Assembly (NCBI RefSeq): GCF_014192155.1
Contig: NZ_JACHXO010000005.1
Location: 124,001-188,000 of the forward strand
Source of the DNA: Roseateles terrae
GTDB taxonomy: Bacteria; Pseudomonadota; Gammaproteobacteria; Burkholderiales; Burkholderiaceae_C
Length of the DNA: 64,000 nucleotides
Direction: 5' to 3'
Part shown: piece by piece, positions 9,165 to 18,715 of the stretch
Layout of the letters: every line of letters begins with the position of its first letter
How positions within the stretch are numbered: position 1 is the first letter of the stretch
Program-made: the position numbers and the translations under genes
Notes under the pieces: model-generated
Told to the model about the DNA's origin: nothing
The model's database searches: none
Seen by the model: only the letters and a program-made list of their open reading frames with translations

Positions 9165-9209
9165 GGCGCCGACGCACCGGAGGTTTTCGGTGGGCTCGGC
9201 GCCTTTTTT
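9165..9209 (+). terminator. Rho-independent terminator of the efflux operon
   Basis: GGCGCCGA (9165-9172) pairs perfectly with TCGGCGCC (9196-9203). The inner bases CGCACCG/CGGTGGG extend the stem with one mismatch, and TTTTTT follows at 9204-9209. The T-run is on the plus strand, so it terminates the pump operon. It abuts the stop codon of the convergent LtrA-like gene. Confidence 0.88.
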
Positions 9210-10408
9210 CATGGATGGGCGAGCACGGCGGTCTGCCGGGTTTTGCCTTCCCAGGCTGCCAGGGCGATCAGCACCAGGCAGGCGTAGGCACTGGTGATCA
9301 CTGCAGGCCATCCGGGGACCCAGGGACTGGCGCCCAGCAGGGCCAGCAGGGCGACCGCATGGGACGCAGGCAGGCGTCCGAGCACCGACCACTTGAACAG
9401 CCCCACCCCCAGGATGTAGAGCCCGAAGCCGCCGAGCACACACACGGCCGTGCGCAGCGGCGTGAGGCCCATCGGATGCGCGAGCACGAATTCATCCCCG
9501 GCCGCGTTGACGATGATGCCGGCCACGATGGGCAGATGCAGATAGGTGTAGCTCAGCCGCGCCAGACGACCCGGGTCCTGGCTGCCGGCGATGCGGGCGG
9601 TCGCCAGGTCATTGGTGGTGTCGAAGTACAGCCACCAGAGGGCCAGGCTGCCGGCAAAGGCGACCAGGAAGGCCAGCGCCGCATCCACGGTGAGGTCCTG
9701 CGCTGAAAAGGTTGCCCCCGTCACCAGCAGCGACTCCCCCAGCGCAATGATGACGAACAGGGCGCAGCGCTCCGCCAGGTGACCGCCGGACACCACCCAG
9801 TCGGTGGAGGCGGACCGCCCCAGCCCCGGCACGCCGAATCCCATCGATGGGCCGACATATTCCAGCGAAAGCGCCGCGATCCAGCATGGCAGCCGCCACT
9901 CCGGTTGCAATGCGCCACAGGCCCACAGCATGCCGCTGCTGACCAGCCACACGAGGATGCGCTGGAAGTTGCGCACCAGCACCCGGTCGTGCCCCCGCGC
10001 AGCCCACAGGAAGAACAGCGTACGTCCGACCTGGATGCCGACATATCCACCGGCGAACATCGGCGCGCGTGCATCAAACGCTTCCGGAATCGCGCCCGAC
10101 ATCAGCAGCCCGAGCAGCATGAAAACAAACAAGCAGGCCCGCACCGGCAGGGTGTCCGGATCCAGCCAGTTGGTGACCCAGGAGGTGAACACCCAGACCC
10201 ACCACACCGCCAGCATCAGAAAAAGCGTCTGCAGCACCCCCGCCAGCGAGAAATGTCCGATCAGCCGGTGGGACAGCTGGGTGACGGCAAAAACGAACAC
10301 CAGATCAAAGAACAGCTCGGTAAAGCTGACCTTGGCGTGCCCCTGAGGGTCGGGCGCGCGCAGCAGGGAGGGGCGGCGGTGTCGGACGTCAGCATGCATC
10401 TGCGGCAC
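9209..10408 (-). CDS. LtrA-like multi-pass membrane protein
   Basis: 399-residue integral membrane protein of the low-temperature-requirement A family. The N-terminal signature VSFTELFFDLVFVFAVTQLSHRL matches the conserved start of LtrA proteins. About ten to twelve hydrophobic helices follow, with conserved elements such as HLAERCALFVIIALGESLL near residue 210. The biochemical role of the family is not established; in Listeria loss causes poor growth in the cold. It stands alone between two plus-strand units and converges with the efflux operon. Confidence 0.85.
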   Translation of the reverse strand: MPQMHADVRHRRPSLLRAPDPQGHAKVSFTELFFDLVFVFAVTQLSHRLIGHFSLAGVLQTLFLMLAVWWVWVFTSWVTNWLDPDTLPVRACLFVFMLLGLLMSGAIPEAFDARAPMFAGGYVGIQVGRTLFFLWAARGHDRVLVRNFQRILVWLVSSGMLWACGALQPEWRLPCWIAALSLEYVGPSMGFGVPGLGRSASTDWVVSGGHLAERCALFVIIALGESLLVTGATFSAQDLTVDAALAFLVAFAGSLALWWLYFDTTNDLATARIAGSQDPGRLARLSYTYLHLPIVAGIIVNAAGDEFVLAHPMGLTPLRTAVCVLGGFGLYILGVGLFKWSVLGRLPASHAVALLALLGASPWVPGWPAVITSAYACLVLIALAAWEGKTRQTAVLAHP

Positions 10409-10562
10409 TGTAGGCAGGCTGGCCGTGGCGCGCGTCTGCCATTAGGGCGATGTGCCGGGCGATGTGCCGGGGCGGGGCGTCCTCACGACGCAGGATCTTC
10501 ATCTCTCTGCTGCACCGCCGCACAAGGATAATCAGCGCCGCTTCACCCCGTGGGCCCCGCCT

Positions 10563-12512
10563 ATGGGCCGCGACCCTCAACGCTTGACCCCGACCGCCCG
10601 CATGCCGACCGTCGCCGCTCCCGCCCCGCGTTCCCGACTGAGTCGCGGCGTGGGCTGGCTGATGTTGTCGCTGGCCGCGATGGCAGTGCTGTCCGGCTTG
10701 CTGGCCTGGCGGGCGCAGGCGACGCTGGGCCACCTGCAGCGGTCGGAGCGCATCGGCCGCACCCTGCCGCAACTGCACCGGGTGATGGAAGACCTGCTCA
10801 ATGCCGAAACCGGCCTGCGCGGTTATCTGCTCACCCAGAAGGGCAGCGCTTTGCAACCCTATCGCGAGGCGATGAGCGGCCTGGAGCAGCGCCTGGACGA
10901 CCTGGCACAGCGCAGCCCGGACCCGATGCACGGGCCCCGCCTGGCCCGTGTCCGGGAGCTGGCGCTGATCAAGCTGCGGGAGATGGCGCAGATCCTGCAG
11001 CTGCACGACACCGGCCAGCACGACGAAGCGCTGGAGCGGGCCATGGGCAACCCCGGGCAGATGGACGAATTGCGGGACCTGCTGGGAGAGCTGCGGGCCG
11101 ACCTCGCCGCCGAGCAGGCCTCGATCAACAACCGATTGCAGCGCGATGCCACCCAGGCGGAATTCCTGCTGCTGGGTGGGCTGGGCACGCTCACCCTCTT
11201 CACCGCCATCGCGGTGACGCAGGTGATCACGCGCACCCGGTCGGCGGAGCGTTCACAGCAGCGCCTGCGGGACATCGCCGATCATGTGCCGGCCCTGATC
11301 GGACACTTCGACCGGCAGGGGCGGCTGCTGTTTGCCAATGCGGAAGCCGGACGGGTCTTCGGCTTTCAGCCGGAAGCTGCTGTGGGGCGGCCGATCGCCG
11401 AGCTGCACACGCCAGAAGGTGCCGATGCCATGCAGCCGCAGATGGATCGCGTGCTGGCCGGTGAGACGGTGGAATTCGACGCCCGGGTGAGGGTGGACGG
11501 CCAATGGCGCCACTTCCACCAGTGTCTGGTGCCGGACCGCCTGGCGGGTCTGACGCGGGGTTTTTACGCCGTCTCGATGGACATCAGCGACCGTCGGCGG
11601 GACGAAGTGCGTGTGGCACAGAGCGAAAAGCGCCTCAAGGCGGTGACCGACAACCTGCCGATCGTGCTGGCTTACGTCGATGCGGATCAGCGCCTGCGGT
11701 ATGCCAATGAGACGGTGCGCTCGCTGCTGGACATCGATCTGGCGGATGCGCTCGGCCGGACGCTGGAAGACCTGATGACGCCGGAGATGTACGAGCAGCG
11801 CCGGGTGCATCTGGCGCTGGGGCTGCAGGGCGAGCGGGTGGAACTGGAGACGTCGTCGATGCATCTGGGACGCCGGCGGCACTTCCGCAGCATCTACGTG
11901 CCGGACACCGGCGCCGATGGGGCGGTGGCGGGTCTGTTCATCCTCTCCATCGACATCACGCCGATGAAGCAGGCGGAGGCGCAACTGGCGCAGTGGGCCA
12001 GTTCGGACGCCCTGACGGGGCTGCCCAACCGCCGGGAACTGGACCAGGCGCTGGACCAGGCGCTGCTGCGTCAGCGCCGTCAGGCCCGCGACGGCCGCGC
12101 CATGGCGGTGCTGTTCATGGACGTCGACCACTTCAAGACGATCAACGACACCTATGGCCACGCCGTGGGGGACGAGGTGCTGCGCGCCTTTGCGCAGTGC
12201 CTGCGCCACACGGTGCGCGCCAGCGACCGGGTGGCCCGCCTGGCTGGCGACGAGTTCGTCGCGGTGCTGGAGGGGCTCAACAGTCCCGAGGAAGCGGAGG
12301 GTGTGGCGGCCAAGATCATCGAAGCCGTGTCCAGCCAGCCGCTGGGCGGCCTGTCGGTGACGGTGAGCGTCGGCGTGGCCACGCTGGAAGACGCCGAGAT
12401 GTCCGCTCGTGATCTGATGGTGATGGCGGACCGGGCCCTCTACCAGGCCAAACGGGCGGGCCGCAATGGCTTCGCCGTGCTGCACGGCCCGGGCATGGAC
12501 AGCCGGCGCTGA
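10563..12512 (+). CDS. CHASE3-PAS-PAS-GGDEF diguanylate cyclase (AGDEF active-site variant)
   Basis: About 649-residue membrane sensor that makes cyclic di-GMP. The first membrane helix (GWLMLSLAAMAVLSGLLAW) precedes a CHASE3-like periplasmic helical domain (MEDLLNAETGLRGYLLTQKG). A second helix follows (FLLLGGLGTLTLFTAIAV), then two PAS domains (about 225-330 and 350-470) and a GGDEF domain. The signature reads AGDEF instead of GGDEF. Such variants have been reported active in some cyclases. The inhibitory RxxD site (RASD) sits five residues upstream, so product inhibition is likely kept. The start is uncertain: in-frame ATGs lie at 10452, 10563 and later, none with a strong ribosome site. 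Confidence 0.85.
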   Translation: MGRDPQRLTPTARMPTVAAPAPRSRLSRGVGWLMLSLAAMAVLSGLLAWRAQATLGHLQRSERIGRTLPQLHRVMEDLLNAETGLRGYLLTQKGSALQPYREAMSGLEQRLDDLAQRSPDPMHGPRLARVRELALIKLREMAQILQLHDTGQHDEALERAMGNPGQMDELRDLLGELRADLAAEQASINNRLQRDATQAEFLLLGGLGTLTLFTAIAVTQVITRTRSAERSQQRLRDIADHVPALIGHFDRQGRLLFANAEAGRVFGFQPEAAVGRPIAELHTPEGADAMQPQMDRVLAGETVEFDARVRVDGQWRHFHQCLVPDRLAGLTRGFYAVSMDISDRRRDEVRVAQSEKRLKAVTDNLPIVLAYVDADQRLRYANETVRSLLDIDLADALGRTLEDLMTPEMYEQRRVHLALGLQGERVELETSSMHLGRRRHFRSIYVPDTGADGAVAGLFILSIDITPMKQAEAQLAQWASSDALTGLPNRRELDQALDQALLRQRRQARDGRAMAVLFMDVDHFKTINDTYGHAVGDEVLRAFAQCLRHTVRASDRVARLAGDEFVAVLEGLNSPEEAEGVAAKIIEAVSSQPLGGLSVTVSVGVATLEDAEMSARDLMVMADRALYQAKRAGRNGFAVLHGPGMDSRR

Positions 12513-12607
12513 GCCGATCTCCGGGGGGGGCTTTCGCGACCCCTGCGAACGGTGGGCTGCCCGGGAGGGCGGGCGATATGGGGGCGGCACCCCTGCAATT
12601 TCAAGAT

Positions 12608-12637
12608 CTTGAAGAACCGCTGGGGCGTCCAAAACTT
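12608..12637 (+). promoter_or_regulatory. Possible heat-shock (sigma-32) promoter for the Hsp20 genes
   Basis: CTTGAA at 12608-12613 matches the -35 of RpoH promoters exactly. About 15 bp later CCAAAACTT is only a weak match to the CCCCATNT -10. The position, about 90 bp upstream of the first small heat-shock gene, is suitable. This is a suggestive match, not a demonstrated promoter. Confidence 0.33.
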
Positions 12638-12723
12638 GGATGCATGGCGGTCGCTTCCGGCCGCCAGCCCCACAGCCCGACCGATCGGATCCCGAGCGGT
12701 TTTTACGCCCATCAGGAGGCCCC

Positions 12724-13176
12724 ATGTACCAACGTCTGTTCGCCCGTGACCTGTTCAACGACCTCGAGCGCCTGCAGCGCGAGGTCAGCCAGGCTTTTGA
12801 TGTCTCTTCCAGCATTCGCGGCCAGGGCCGCGGCGGTTATCCGGCGCTGAATGTCGGCCTGTCGCCCGAAGCGGTGGAGGTCTATGCCTTCGCCCCGGGC
12901 CTGGACCCCGCCAGCATCAGCGTCGATCTGGATCGCGGCGTGCTCAGCCTCTCCGGCGAGCGGGCCTCGCAGACGGTGGCCAAGGCGGAAGGCCCCAGCG
13001 CCGAACGCGCCATCGTCCATCAGAGCGAACGCTTCAGCGGCAATTTCCGCCGGGTGGTGAGCCTGCCGGATGACATCGATCCGGATCAGGTGCAGGCCAG
13101 CTACCGCGACGGCGTGCTGCGCGTCAGCATCAAGCGCCGTGCGGCCGTCCAGCCCCGTCGCATCGATATCCATTAA
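12724..13176 (+). CDS. Hsp20 family small heat-shock protein
   Basis: 150-residue ATP-independent holdase chaperone. The N-terminal arm (MYQRLFARDLFNDLERLQRE) precedes an alpha-crystallin domain from about residue 45 (PALNVGLSPEAVEVYAFAPG, SISVDLDRGVLSLSGER). A family C-terminal beta-strand motif follows (GVLRVSIKRRAAVQPRRIDI). The ATG at 12724 is preceded by a perfect AGGAGG. A second Hsp20 gene follows after 85 bp, and the two probably form one heat-inducible unit. Confidence 0.92.
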   Translation: MYQRLFARDLFNDLERLQREVSQAFDVSSSIRGQGRGGYPALNVGLSPEAVEVYAFAPGLDPASISVDLDRGVLSLSGERASQTVAKAEGPSAERAIVHQSERFSGNFRRVVSLPDDIDPDQVQASYRDGVLRVSIKRRAAVQPRRIDIH

Positions 13177-13261
13177 GCAACGCCCCCTGCGTGACGCACG
13201 TCATTGCGTGACTCACGCGATTGAGCGAACCGTCTCCACCGTCTACCGAAGAGCATTCATC

Positions 13262-13798
13262 ATGAACACCCAAGCCGTTCAAGCCTCGACTTCCGCGAAC
13301 CCTGCCGTGTCGGGCCAGATGCCCGCCGCCCTGATGGAAGGGGCCGCGTCCACCGCCGTCCCGACCACGGCCCCCGTGAACGCCACGCCCGCGAGCGGAA
13401 CTGCGCCGGCCTCGGCCAGCAGCACCGCAGCGCGTCCCCGTGCCTCCACCAGCCGTCAGCGTGACGATCTGGCCCTGGTGCCGCCGGTGGACGTGATCGA
13501 AGATGCACAGGGCATCACCCTCTACGCCGACCTGCCTGGCGTGCCGCGTGACCTGCTGAATCTGCGGGTGGATGGTGATCAACTGATCATCGAAGCCGAG
13601 ATGCGCCTGGACATGCCCGAAGGCCTGCGCGCCGGTCATGCGGAAGTGACCCGCCAGCACTACCGCCGCGTGTTCACCCTGAGCAAGGAACTGGATGCGG
13701 AGCAGATCCGCGCCGAGCTGACGCAGGGGGTGTTGCAGGTGCGCCTGCCCAAGGCCGCGCATGCGCAGCCGCGCAAGATCCAGGTGGCGCTGGGCTGA
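13262..13798 (+). CDS. Hsp20 family protein with long low-complexity N-terminal arm
   Basis: 178-residue small heat-shock protein. Residues 1-72 form an Ala/Thr/Ser/Pro-rich disordered arm. The alpha-crystallin domain then starts at about 75 (LVPPVDVIEDAQGITLYADLPG) and ends with GVLQVRLPKAAHAQPRKIQV. It differs from the upstream paralogue in both the arm and the core, so the pair could form mixed oligomers. Pairs of class-A and class-B Hsp20 genes are common in bacteria. The start ATG follows a GAAGAG; the longer open frame from 13070 overlaps the previous gene and is not credible. Confidence 0.9.
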   Translation: MNTQAVQASTSANPAVSGQMPAALMEGAASTAVPTTAPVNATPASGTAPASASSTAARPRASTSRQRDDLALVPPVDVIEDAQGITLYADLPGVPRDLLNLRVDGDQLIIEAEMRLDMPEGLRAGHAEVTRQHYRRVFTLSKELDAEQIRAELTQGVLQVRLPKAAHAQPRKIQVALG

Positions 13799-13892
13799 CC
13801 CTGCCAGCAGATAGGCTCGGATCCGCGTGATTCGCGGACTGAGCGCTGCTGCGGGCGCAGCCCCTGACGCTGCTGCTGCTGCGGGGTGCGGA

Positions 13893-16103
13893 TCACTCGC
13901 CGCTGAGGCTGTTCTGCACCGACTCCTGAGACGGATCCGCTCCCATCGCGACCAGCGCCGCTTCGGCGGCCTGGCCGGCGCGGGCGGCATCGTCCATGCT
14001 GACCTGCAGGCGCCGGCGCATCCAGGGCCGGATGTCTTCCATCGGACCGACGTCCGGCAGCAGGCTCCAGTCCTGCAGCAGCTGCAGCGTATGCGGCACC
14101 GGCTCCAGCCCTTCCAGCGCGCGCTGCAGGCGCTGTGCATGGGGCGGCAGTTCCGCCAGTGCTTCCGGCCCCAGCTCGGCGGCGCGGCGCATCAGCGTCT
14201 GACGCATCATCGACAGGTGGGCCATCAGGCGGTAGCCGTGGTCCAGCACCGTGCTGAGTTCCTGCAGCGGCGGGCGTACCCGGCGAGGTTCCGCCGCGCT
14301 GCGCTGCAAGGCGGCCGAGAGCGCCGCCAGGGCGTCATAGGCCTGCCGCCGGGCGAGTCGCTGACTCAGTGCGCCGGCCGGCGTCAGCTCGGCGGTCATC
14401 GCCTGCTTCACATACAGCTGCAGCGCACTGCGCGCGCGCTTGAGCGAGCGTGGCAGATGGCGTCGCTCCCAGGCCGGCAGCACATAGCTGAAGGCCCAGG
14501 CCAGGGCGGCGCCCAGCACCGTGTCGGCCAGGCGTTCCACCACCGCCACGCCGTGGGTCGGATCGGCCAGATGGGCCTGCAACAGCGCCATCACGGTCGC
14601 CGCCACGGCGGTGATCAGATAACGACGGGTGGCAAAGGCATGGGCCACGCCCACCGCCACCTGCAGCACCACGATCCACAGGATCAGGTTGTGCACCTGG
14701 GACAGCAGCAGGATCACGCCGCATCCGATGGCCGTGCCCAGCACCCGCATGTTGCGGCGGGCCAGGGTCTGGTCCAGCGTGCCGCGCAGCACCACCGCCA
14801 CCGACAGGACCAGCCAGTGCGGGTGGGACGCCCAGGGCAGGGCCAGCGCGATGTAATAGGCGCTGGAGAGCGCCAGCAGGCTGCGCAGGGCATGCCGCAG
14901 CACCGGGGAATCCAGCCGCCACTGGGCCTTCAGCAGTCCGATGGGCCAGCCTTCCGGCGTGAGGAACTGGCTCAGCTGCACCTGGTCCAGCGGCAGCGAC
15001 GGCAGTTCCTGCGAGCGGTCCAGCGCCTTGCCGATGGCCAGCACTTCGCCGTCCAGGTGGGTCAGCCGGTCCTGCAGCAGGGCCTGAAGACGGGCGCGCG
15101 GATCCTGGGCGGAGACGGACGGCCAGGCCACCGGCGCAAGCACCAGGGCCTGCGGCGAAGTTTCATTGAGCAGTGCCAGGCGGCAGGTCTCCAGCGCCTG
15201 GGTGAGCGAGGCCAGGCGCTGCACCAGGGAGTGGCGCAGTTGCTGGCCGATCGGGTCTTCGCCGATCAGTTCCAGATCCAGCCGGCTGGCCAGCATCAGG
15301 TCGCGCAGCTCGATCAGGTGCAGCAGCACGGCCACGCTGCGCGGGTCGTCCTCGACATGCGGGAAGACCTGATCGCGGGCCGTCTGCAGCACTTCGGCCA
15401 GTTGGGCCTCATTGCCCAGCCAGTCGCGCATCGCATGTGCGGCACCGCCGCTGCCCAGCAGCTCGGCGCGGGCGCGCAGCAGCTGCGCCAGCCCGCGCAG
15501 CGCATCCGCCAGCGCCAGACGGCGGAACCGCCGCTGCAGCACGAGGCCGGACACCCAGGCCCAGCCCAGGTACAGCGCGATGCCGGACGCCCCGCTGAGC
15601 ACCACCACGGCCAGCGGCTGCGGTGGCCAGGCGAGTGCAAACACCATCGCCAGAATGGGCGCGAAGGACACGGCGGCGGCCCGCAGGCCCCAGCTCAGCA
15701 TCAGGGCGCTGCCAAAACCGAGGGCGGCCACCAGCACGCCAATCCATCCATGATGGTTGCGCAGCAGCGCCACCGCCACCACCGCGAGCAGCGCCAGGCC
15801 GCCGCCCAGCGCCACCCGCTTGAAATTGCGGGTGAGGTTGCCCGGCAGATCGGCCAGGCTGGCGCAGATGGCACAGGCCATCGCCAGCTGGGAGGCGACG
15901 TGGGACAAATCCGGCGGTGCCAGCAGCGACACCACGATCTGCACCAGCGTCACGCCCAGCGCGACGGTCAGGCCGTTCCACCAGTGCACCGGCCAGTGGC
16001 GCCAACGGCCCAGCCCGCCCGCGGCGCCGGCAGAACCGGGGGCGCCGGACGGGCCGGAAGGGCCTGAGGGATGCGGGCCGGTGGGAGCGTTCAGCGGGTT
16101 CAA
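13893..16103 (-). CDS. FUSC family inner-membrane protein (YccS/fusaric-acid-resistance type)
   Basis: About 736-residue membrane protein with two blocks of hydrophobic helices (about residues 40-180 and 400-530), each followed by a long cytoplasmic helical region. This is the FUSC/aromatic-acid exporter-like architecture. Characteristic stretches are ALGFGSALMLSWGLRAAAV in the first block and HWLVLSVAVVLRGTLDQTL with NMRVLGTAIGCGVILLL in the second. The likely start is a TTG at 16103 that overlaps the upstream synthetase stop (TTGA) with AAGGA just before it; an ATG at 16169 would overlap that gene by 70 bp. Coupling to the cyanophycin synthetase genes suggests co-expression. The substrate is unknown. 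Confidence 0.82.
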   Translation of the reverse strand: MNPLNAPTGPHPSGPSGPSGAPGSAGAAGGLGRWRHWPVHWWNGLTVALGVTLVQIVVSLLAPPDLSHVASQLAMACAICASLADLPGNLTRNFKRVALGGGLALLAVVAVALLRNHHGWIGVLVAALGFGSALMLSWGLRAAAVSFAPILAMVFALAWPPQPLAVVVLSGASGIALYLGWAWVSGLVLQRRFRRLALADALRGLAQLLRARAELLGSGGAAHAMRDWLGNEAQLAEVLQTARDQVFPHVEDDPRSVAVLLHLIELRDLMLASRLDLELIGEDPIGQQLRHSLVQRLASLTQALETCRLALLNETSPQALVLAPVAWPSVSAQDPRARLQALLQDRLTHLDGEVLAIGKALDRSQELPSLPLDQVQLSQFLTPEGWPIGLLKAQWRLDSPVLRHALRSLLALSSAYYIALALPWASHPHWLVLSVAVVLRGTLDQTLARRNMRVLGTAIGCGVILLLSQVHNLILWIVVLQVAVGVAHAFATRRYLITAVAATVMALLQAHLADPTHGVAVVERLADTVLGAALAWAFSYVLPAWERRHLPRSLKRARSALQLYVKQAMTAELTPAGALSQRLARRQAYDALAALSAALQRSAAEPRRVRPPLQELSTVLDHGYRLMAHLSMMRQTLMRRAAELGPEALAELPPHAQRLQRALEGLEPVPHTLQLLQDWSLLPDVGPMEDIRPWMRRRLQVSMDDAARAGQAAEAALVAMGADPSQESVQNSLSGE

Positions 16104-18688
16104 GCTTCCTTGATGCGCTGGGCCAGATGCGCCAGCGCTTCTTCCACCTGATCCACCAGCACCAGGCACAGGTCACCCGGTTGCAGCCGCTCCAGCGCCC
16201 GGTCGATGGCGTTGAATTCGCCGCGGACTTCTTCCACGTGGCGGGTGCGGCTGGCACCGGTCAGGCCCTGGCGCAGCAGCGCCAGCACTTCGCCGTCTTC
16301 ACGGCCGCGCTGGCAGGCGTCCTGGAACAGGATGGCGTCGTCAAAAGCCTCGCCCAGGATCTGGGTCTGGACGCGGATGTCTTCGTCGCGGCGGTCGCCG
16401 GCGCCGGAGATCACCACCGACCGGCGCTGGGCCGGCAGGCCCTGCACCGCGGCGACCAGCGCCTTCATCGCATCGCCGTTATGGCCGTAGTCGGCAATCA
16501 CGGTGGCGCCGCGGTAGTCCATGACGTTGAAGCGGCCCGGCACGCTGTCGGCGTCGCTCATGAAGCTGGCCAGACCGCGGCGGATGGTGTCCCAGTCCAG
16601 GCCCACGCCCCAGGCCGCCGCCACGGCTGCCATGGCGTTCTCCACCTGGAAGGGGATGGCCCCGGCCCGGGTGAAGGGGATGTCCCGCAGCGGGATCGAT
16701 TCACGCCAGGCGCCTTCGGCGGCCACCAGGCTGTCGCCATCCACATACACGCTGCGCTTGCCCTGCGCGCGGTGGGTGGCCATCAGCGGGTGATGACGGT
16801 CGCTGGCGAAGTAGATGATCTGGCCCGGGCAGACGGCCGCCATGTTGGCGACCACCGGGTCCATCGCATTGAGCACCGCATAACCGTTGCTGGCCACGTT
16901 CTGCACGATGACGCGCTTGACCAGGGCCAGCTCTTCCACCGTGTTGAGGAAGTTCATGCCGAGGTGGTCACCCTCGCCGAGGTTGGTCACCACCGCCACC
17001 TGGCAGCGGTCAAACCCCAGGCCTTCGCGCAGGATGCCGCCGCGGGCGGTCTCGAACACCGCTGCTTCCACATCCGGATGCATCAGCACATTGCGGGCGC
17101 TCTTGGGGCCGGAGCAGTCACCGCTGTCGGTCTGGCGACCTTCCACGTAGACGCCGTCGGTGTTGGTCATGCCCACGCGCAGGCCCTGCGTCGCGAACAT
17201 GTGGGCCACCAGGCGCGACGTCGTCGTCTTGCCGTTGGTGCCGGTCACCGCGACGATGGGAATGCGGCCGTCTTCACCCTTGTCGCCGCGGCTGCCGTGG
17301 CCGTAGAGGCTGGCGATGATGGCTTCACCGACATCGCGGCCCTTGCCGTAGGAGGGGCTCAGGTGCATGCGAAGGCCGGGGGCGGCGTTCACTTCAACGA
17401 TGCCGCCGTTCTGCTCTTCCAGCGGACGCAGCACGCTCTCGGCCACCACGTCCACGCCGCAGACATGCAGGCCCACGACCTGGGCGGCGGCGATGGCGCG
17501 GGCGGCCACTTCCGGATGCACGTCATCGGTCACGTCGGTGGCGGTGCCGCCGGTGGACAGGTTGGCGTTGTTGCGCAGGATGACGCGCTGGCCCTTCTCG
17601 GGCACCGAGTCGGGTGTCAGGCCCTGCAGGTCCAGGCGGGCGATGGCGATGTCATCCAGGCGGATCTTGGTCAGCGAGGTCGCATGACCGTCGCCGCGGC
17701 GCGGGTCTTCGTTGACCTTGGCCACCAGTTCACGCACGGTGTGGGTGCCGTCGCCAATCACATTGGGTGGGTCGCGGCGCGCCGCGGCGACCAGTTTGTC
17801 GCCGACCACCAGCAGCCGGTAGTCGCTGCCGGGCAGGAACTTCTCGACCATCACGGTGCCGATGTCCTCGGCGGCCTTGTAGGCGATTTCCAGGTGAGCC
17901 CGCGAGGCCACGTTGACCGTCACGCCCTTGCCCTGGTTGCCGTCCAGCGGCTTGACCACGACCGGCAGGCCGATCTCCTGCGCCACGTCCCAGGCTTCAT
18001 CGACGGTGCTGACCGGGGCGCCGATGGGCACCGGCACGCCGGCCGACTGCAGCAGGCGTTTGGACAGGTCCTTGTCCTGCGCAATGGATTCGGAGACGGC
18101 GCTGGTGGCGTCGACTTCCGCCGCCCAGATGCGACGCTGCTTCACGCCCCAGCCGAGCTGCACCAGGCTGCCCTGGGTCAGGCGACGGAACGGGATGCCA
18201 CGCTTGCAGGCAGCGTCCACGATGGAACCGGTCGAGGGGCCGAGGCGGATGTCTTCATCCGTCTCGCGCAAGGCGCGCACCGCGGCGTCGGCCTCAAACG
18301 TGCCCCCGGTGGCGGCGGCATTGATCAGTTCCACCGCCTTGTCGAAGGCCATGCGGCCGACGTCTTCCTCGCTGTATTCCACGACCACCTGATAGGTGCC
18401 CGCTTCGGAGGTGGTGTGGGTGTGGCTGTAGGTGACCGGGCAGCCGGCCTGGGCCTGCAGCGCCAGGGCGGCCTGCTCCAGCACATGGGCCAGGGAGATC
18501 GGGGTCTTGGCGCTGCTGGCCGGCCGCAGCGGACCGACGCCGGGGAAGAGGGCGCGCAGGCGGGCCTCGAAGCCGGCCATGTCGGCGATGGTGCGTTCCG
18601 TGTCGCTGCAGTGGACCACCGCCTCGATGGCGGTATGACGGCTCCACATGTTGGGGCCACGAAGTGCGCGGGTGCGAGAGACTTCCAT
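16100..18688 (-). CDS. cphA: Cyanophycin synthetase CphA (both ATP sites intact)
   Basis: 862-residue enzyme that builds multi-L-arginyl-poly-L-aspartate. The N-terminal domain begins with RALRGPNMWSRH. The ATP-grasp (G) domain that adds aspartate carries VVKPLDGNQGKGVTV (about residue 250) and ends with VEVNAAPGLRMH. The Mur-ligase-like (M) domain that adds arginine carries an intact P-loop VTGTNGKTTTSRL (about 480-492), the family word FETARGGILREGLGFD, and a C-terminal lid (SVPGRFNVMDYRG, IADYGHNGDAMK, ISGAGDRRDEDI). It is 27 bp downstream of a shorter paralogue and overlaps the FUSC gene start, so the three minus-strand genes look like one operon. Confidence 0.95.
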   Translation of the reverse strand: MEVSRTRALRGPNMWSRHTAIEAVVHCSDTERTIADMAGFEARLRALFPGVGPLRPASSAKTPISLAHVLEQAALALQAQAGCPVTYSHTHTTSEAGTYQVVVEYSEEDVGRMAFDKAVELINAAATGGTFEADAAVRALRETDEDIRLGPSTGSIVDAACKRGIPFRRLTQGSLVQLGWGVKQRRIWAAEVDATSAVSESIAQDKDLSKRLLQSAGVPVPIGAPVSTVDEAWDVAQEIGLPVVVKPLDGNQGKGVTVNVASRAHLEIAYKAAEDIGTVMVEKFLPGSDYRLLVVGDKLVAAARRDPPNVIGDGTHTVRELVAKVNEDPRRGDGHATSLTKIRLDDIAIARLDLQGLTPDSVPEKGQRVILRNNANLSTGGTATDVTDDVHPEVAARAIAAAQVVGLHVCGVDVVAESVLRPLEEQNGGIVEVNAAPGLRMHLSPSYGKGRDVGEAIIASLYGHGSRGDKGEDGRIPIVAVTGTNGKTTTSRLVAHMFATQGLRVGMTNTDGVYVEGRQTDSGDCSGPKSARNVLMHPDVEAAVFETARGGILREGLGFDRCQVAVVTNLGEGDHLGMNFLNTVEELALVKRVIVQNVASNGYAVLNAMDPVVANMAAVCPGQIIYFASDRHHPLMATHRAQGKRSVYVDGDSLVAAEGAWRESIPLRDIPFTRAGAIPFQVENAMAAVAAAWGVGLDWDTIRRGLASFMSDADSVPGRFNVMDYRGATVIADYGHNGDAMKALVAAVQGLPAQRRSVVISGAGDRRDEDIRVQTQILGEAFDDAILFQDACQRGREDGEVLALLRQGLTGASRTRHVEEVRGEFNAIDRALERLQPGDLCLVLVDQVEEALAHLAQRIKEA

Positions 18689-18715
18689 CTGTCGTCTTTC
18701 GGTTCGTCTGTTCTT

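Noticed and set aside
13827..16067. Plus-strand open frame of 746 codons opposite the FUSC gene
   Set aside because: Gln/His/Arg-rich composition without domains; the minus-strand FUSC protein has convincing helices.
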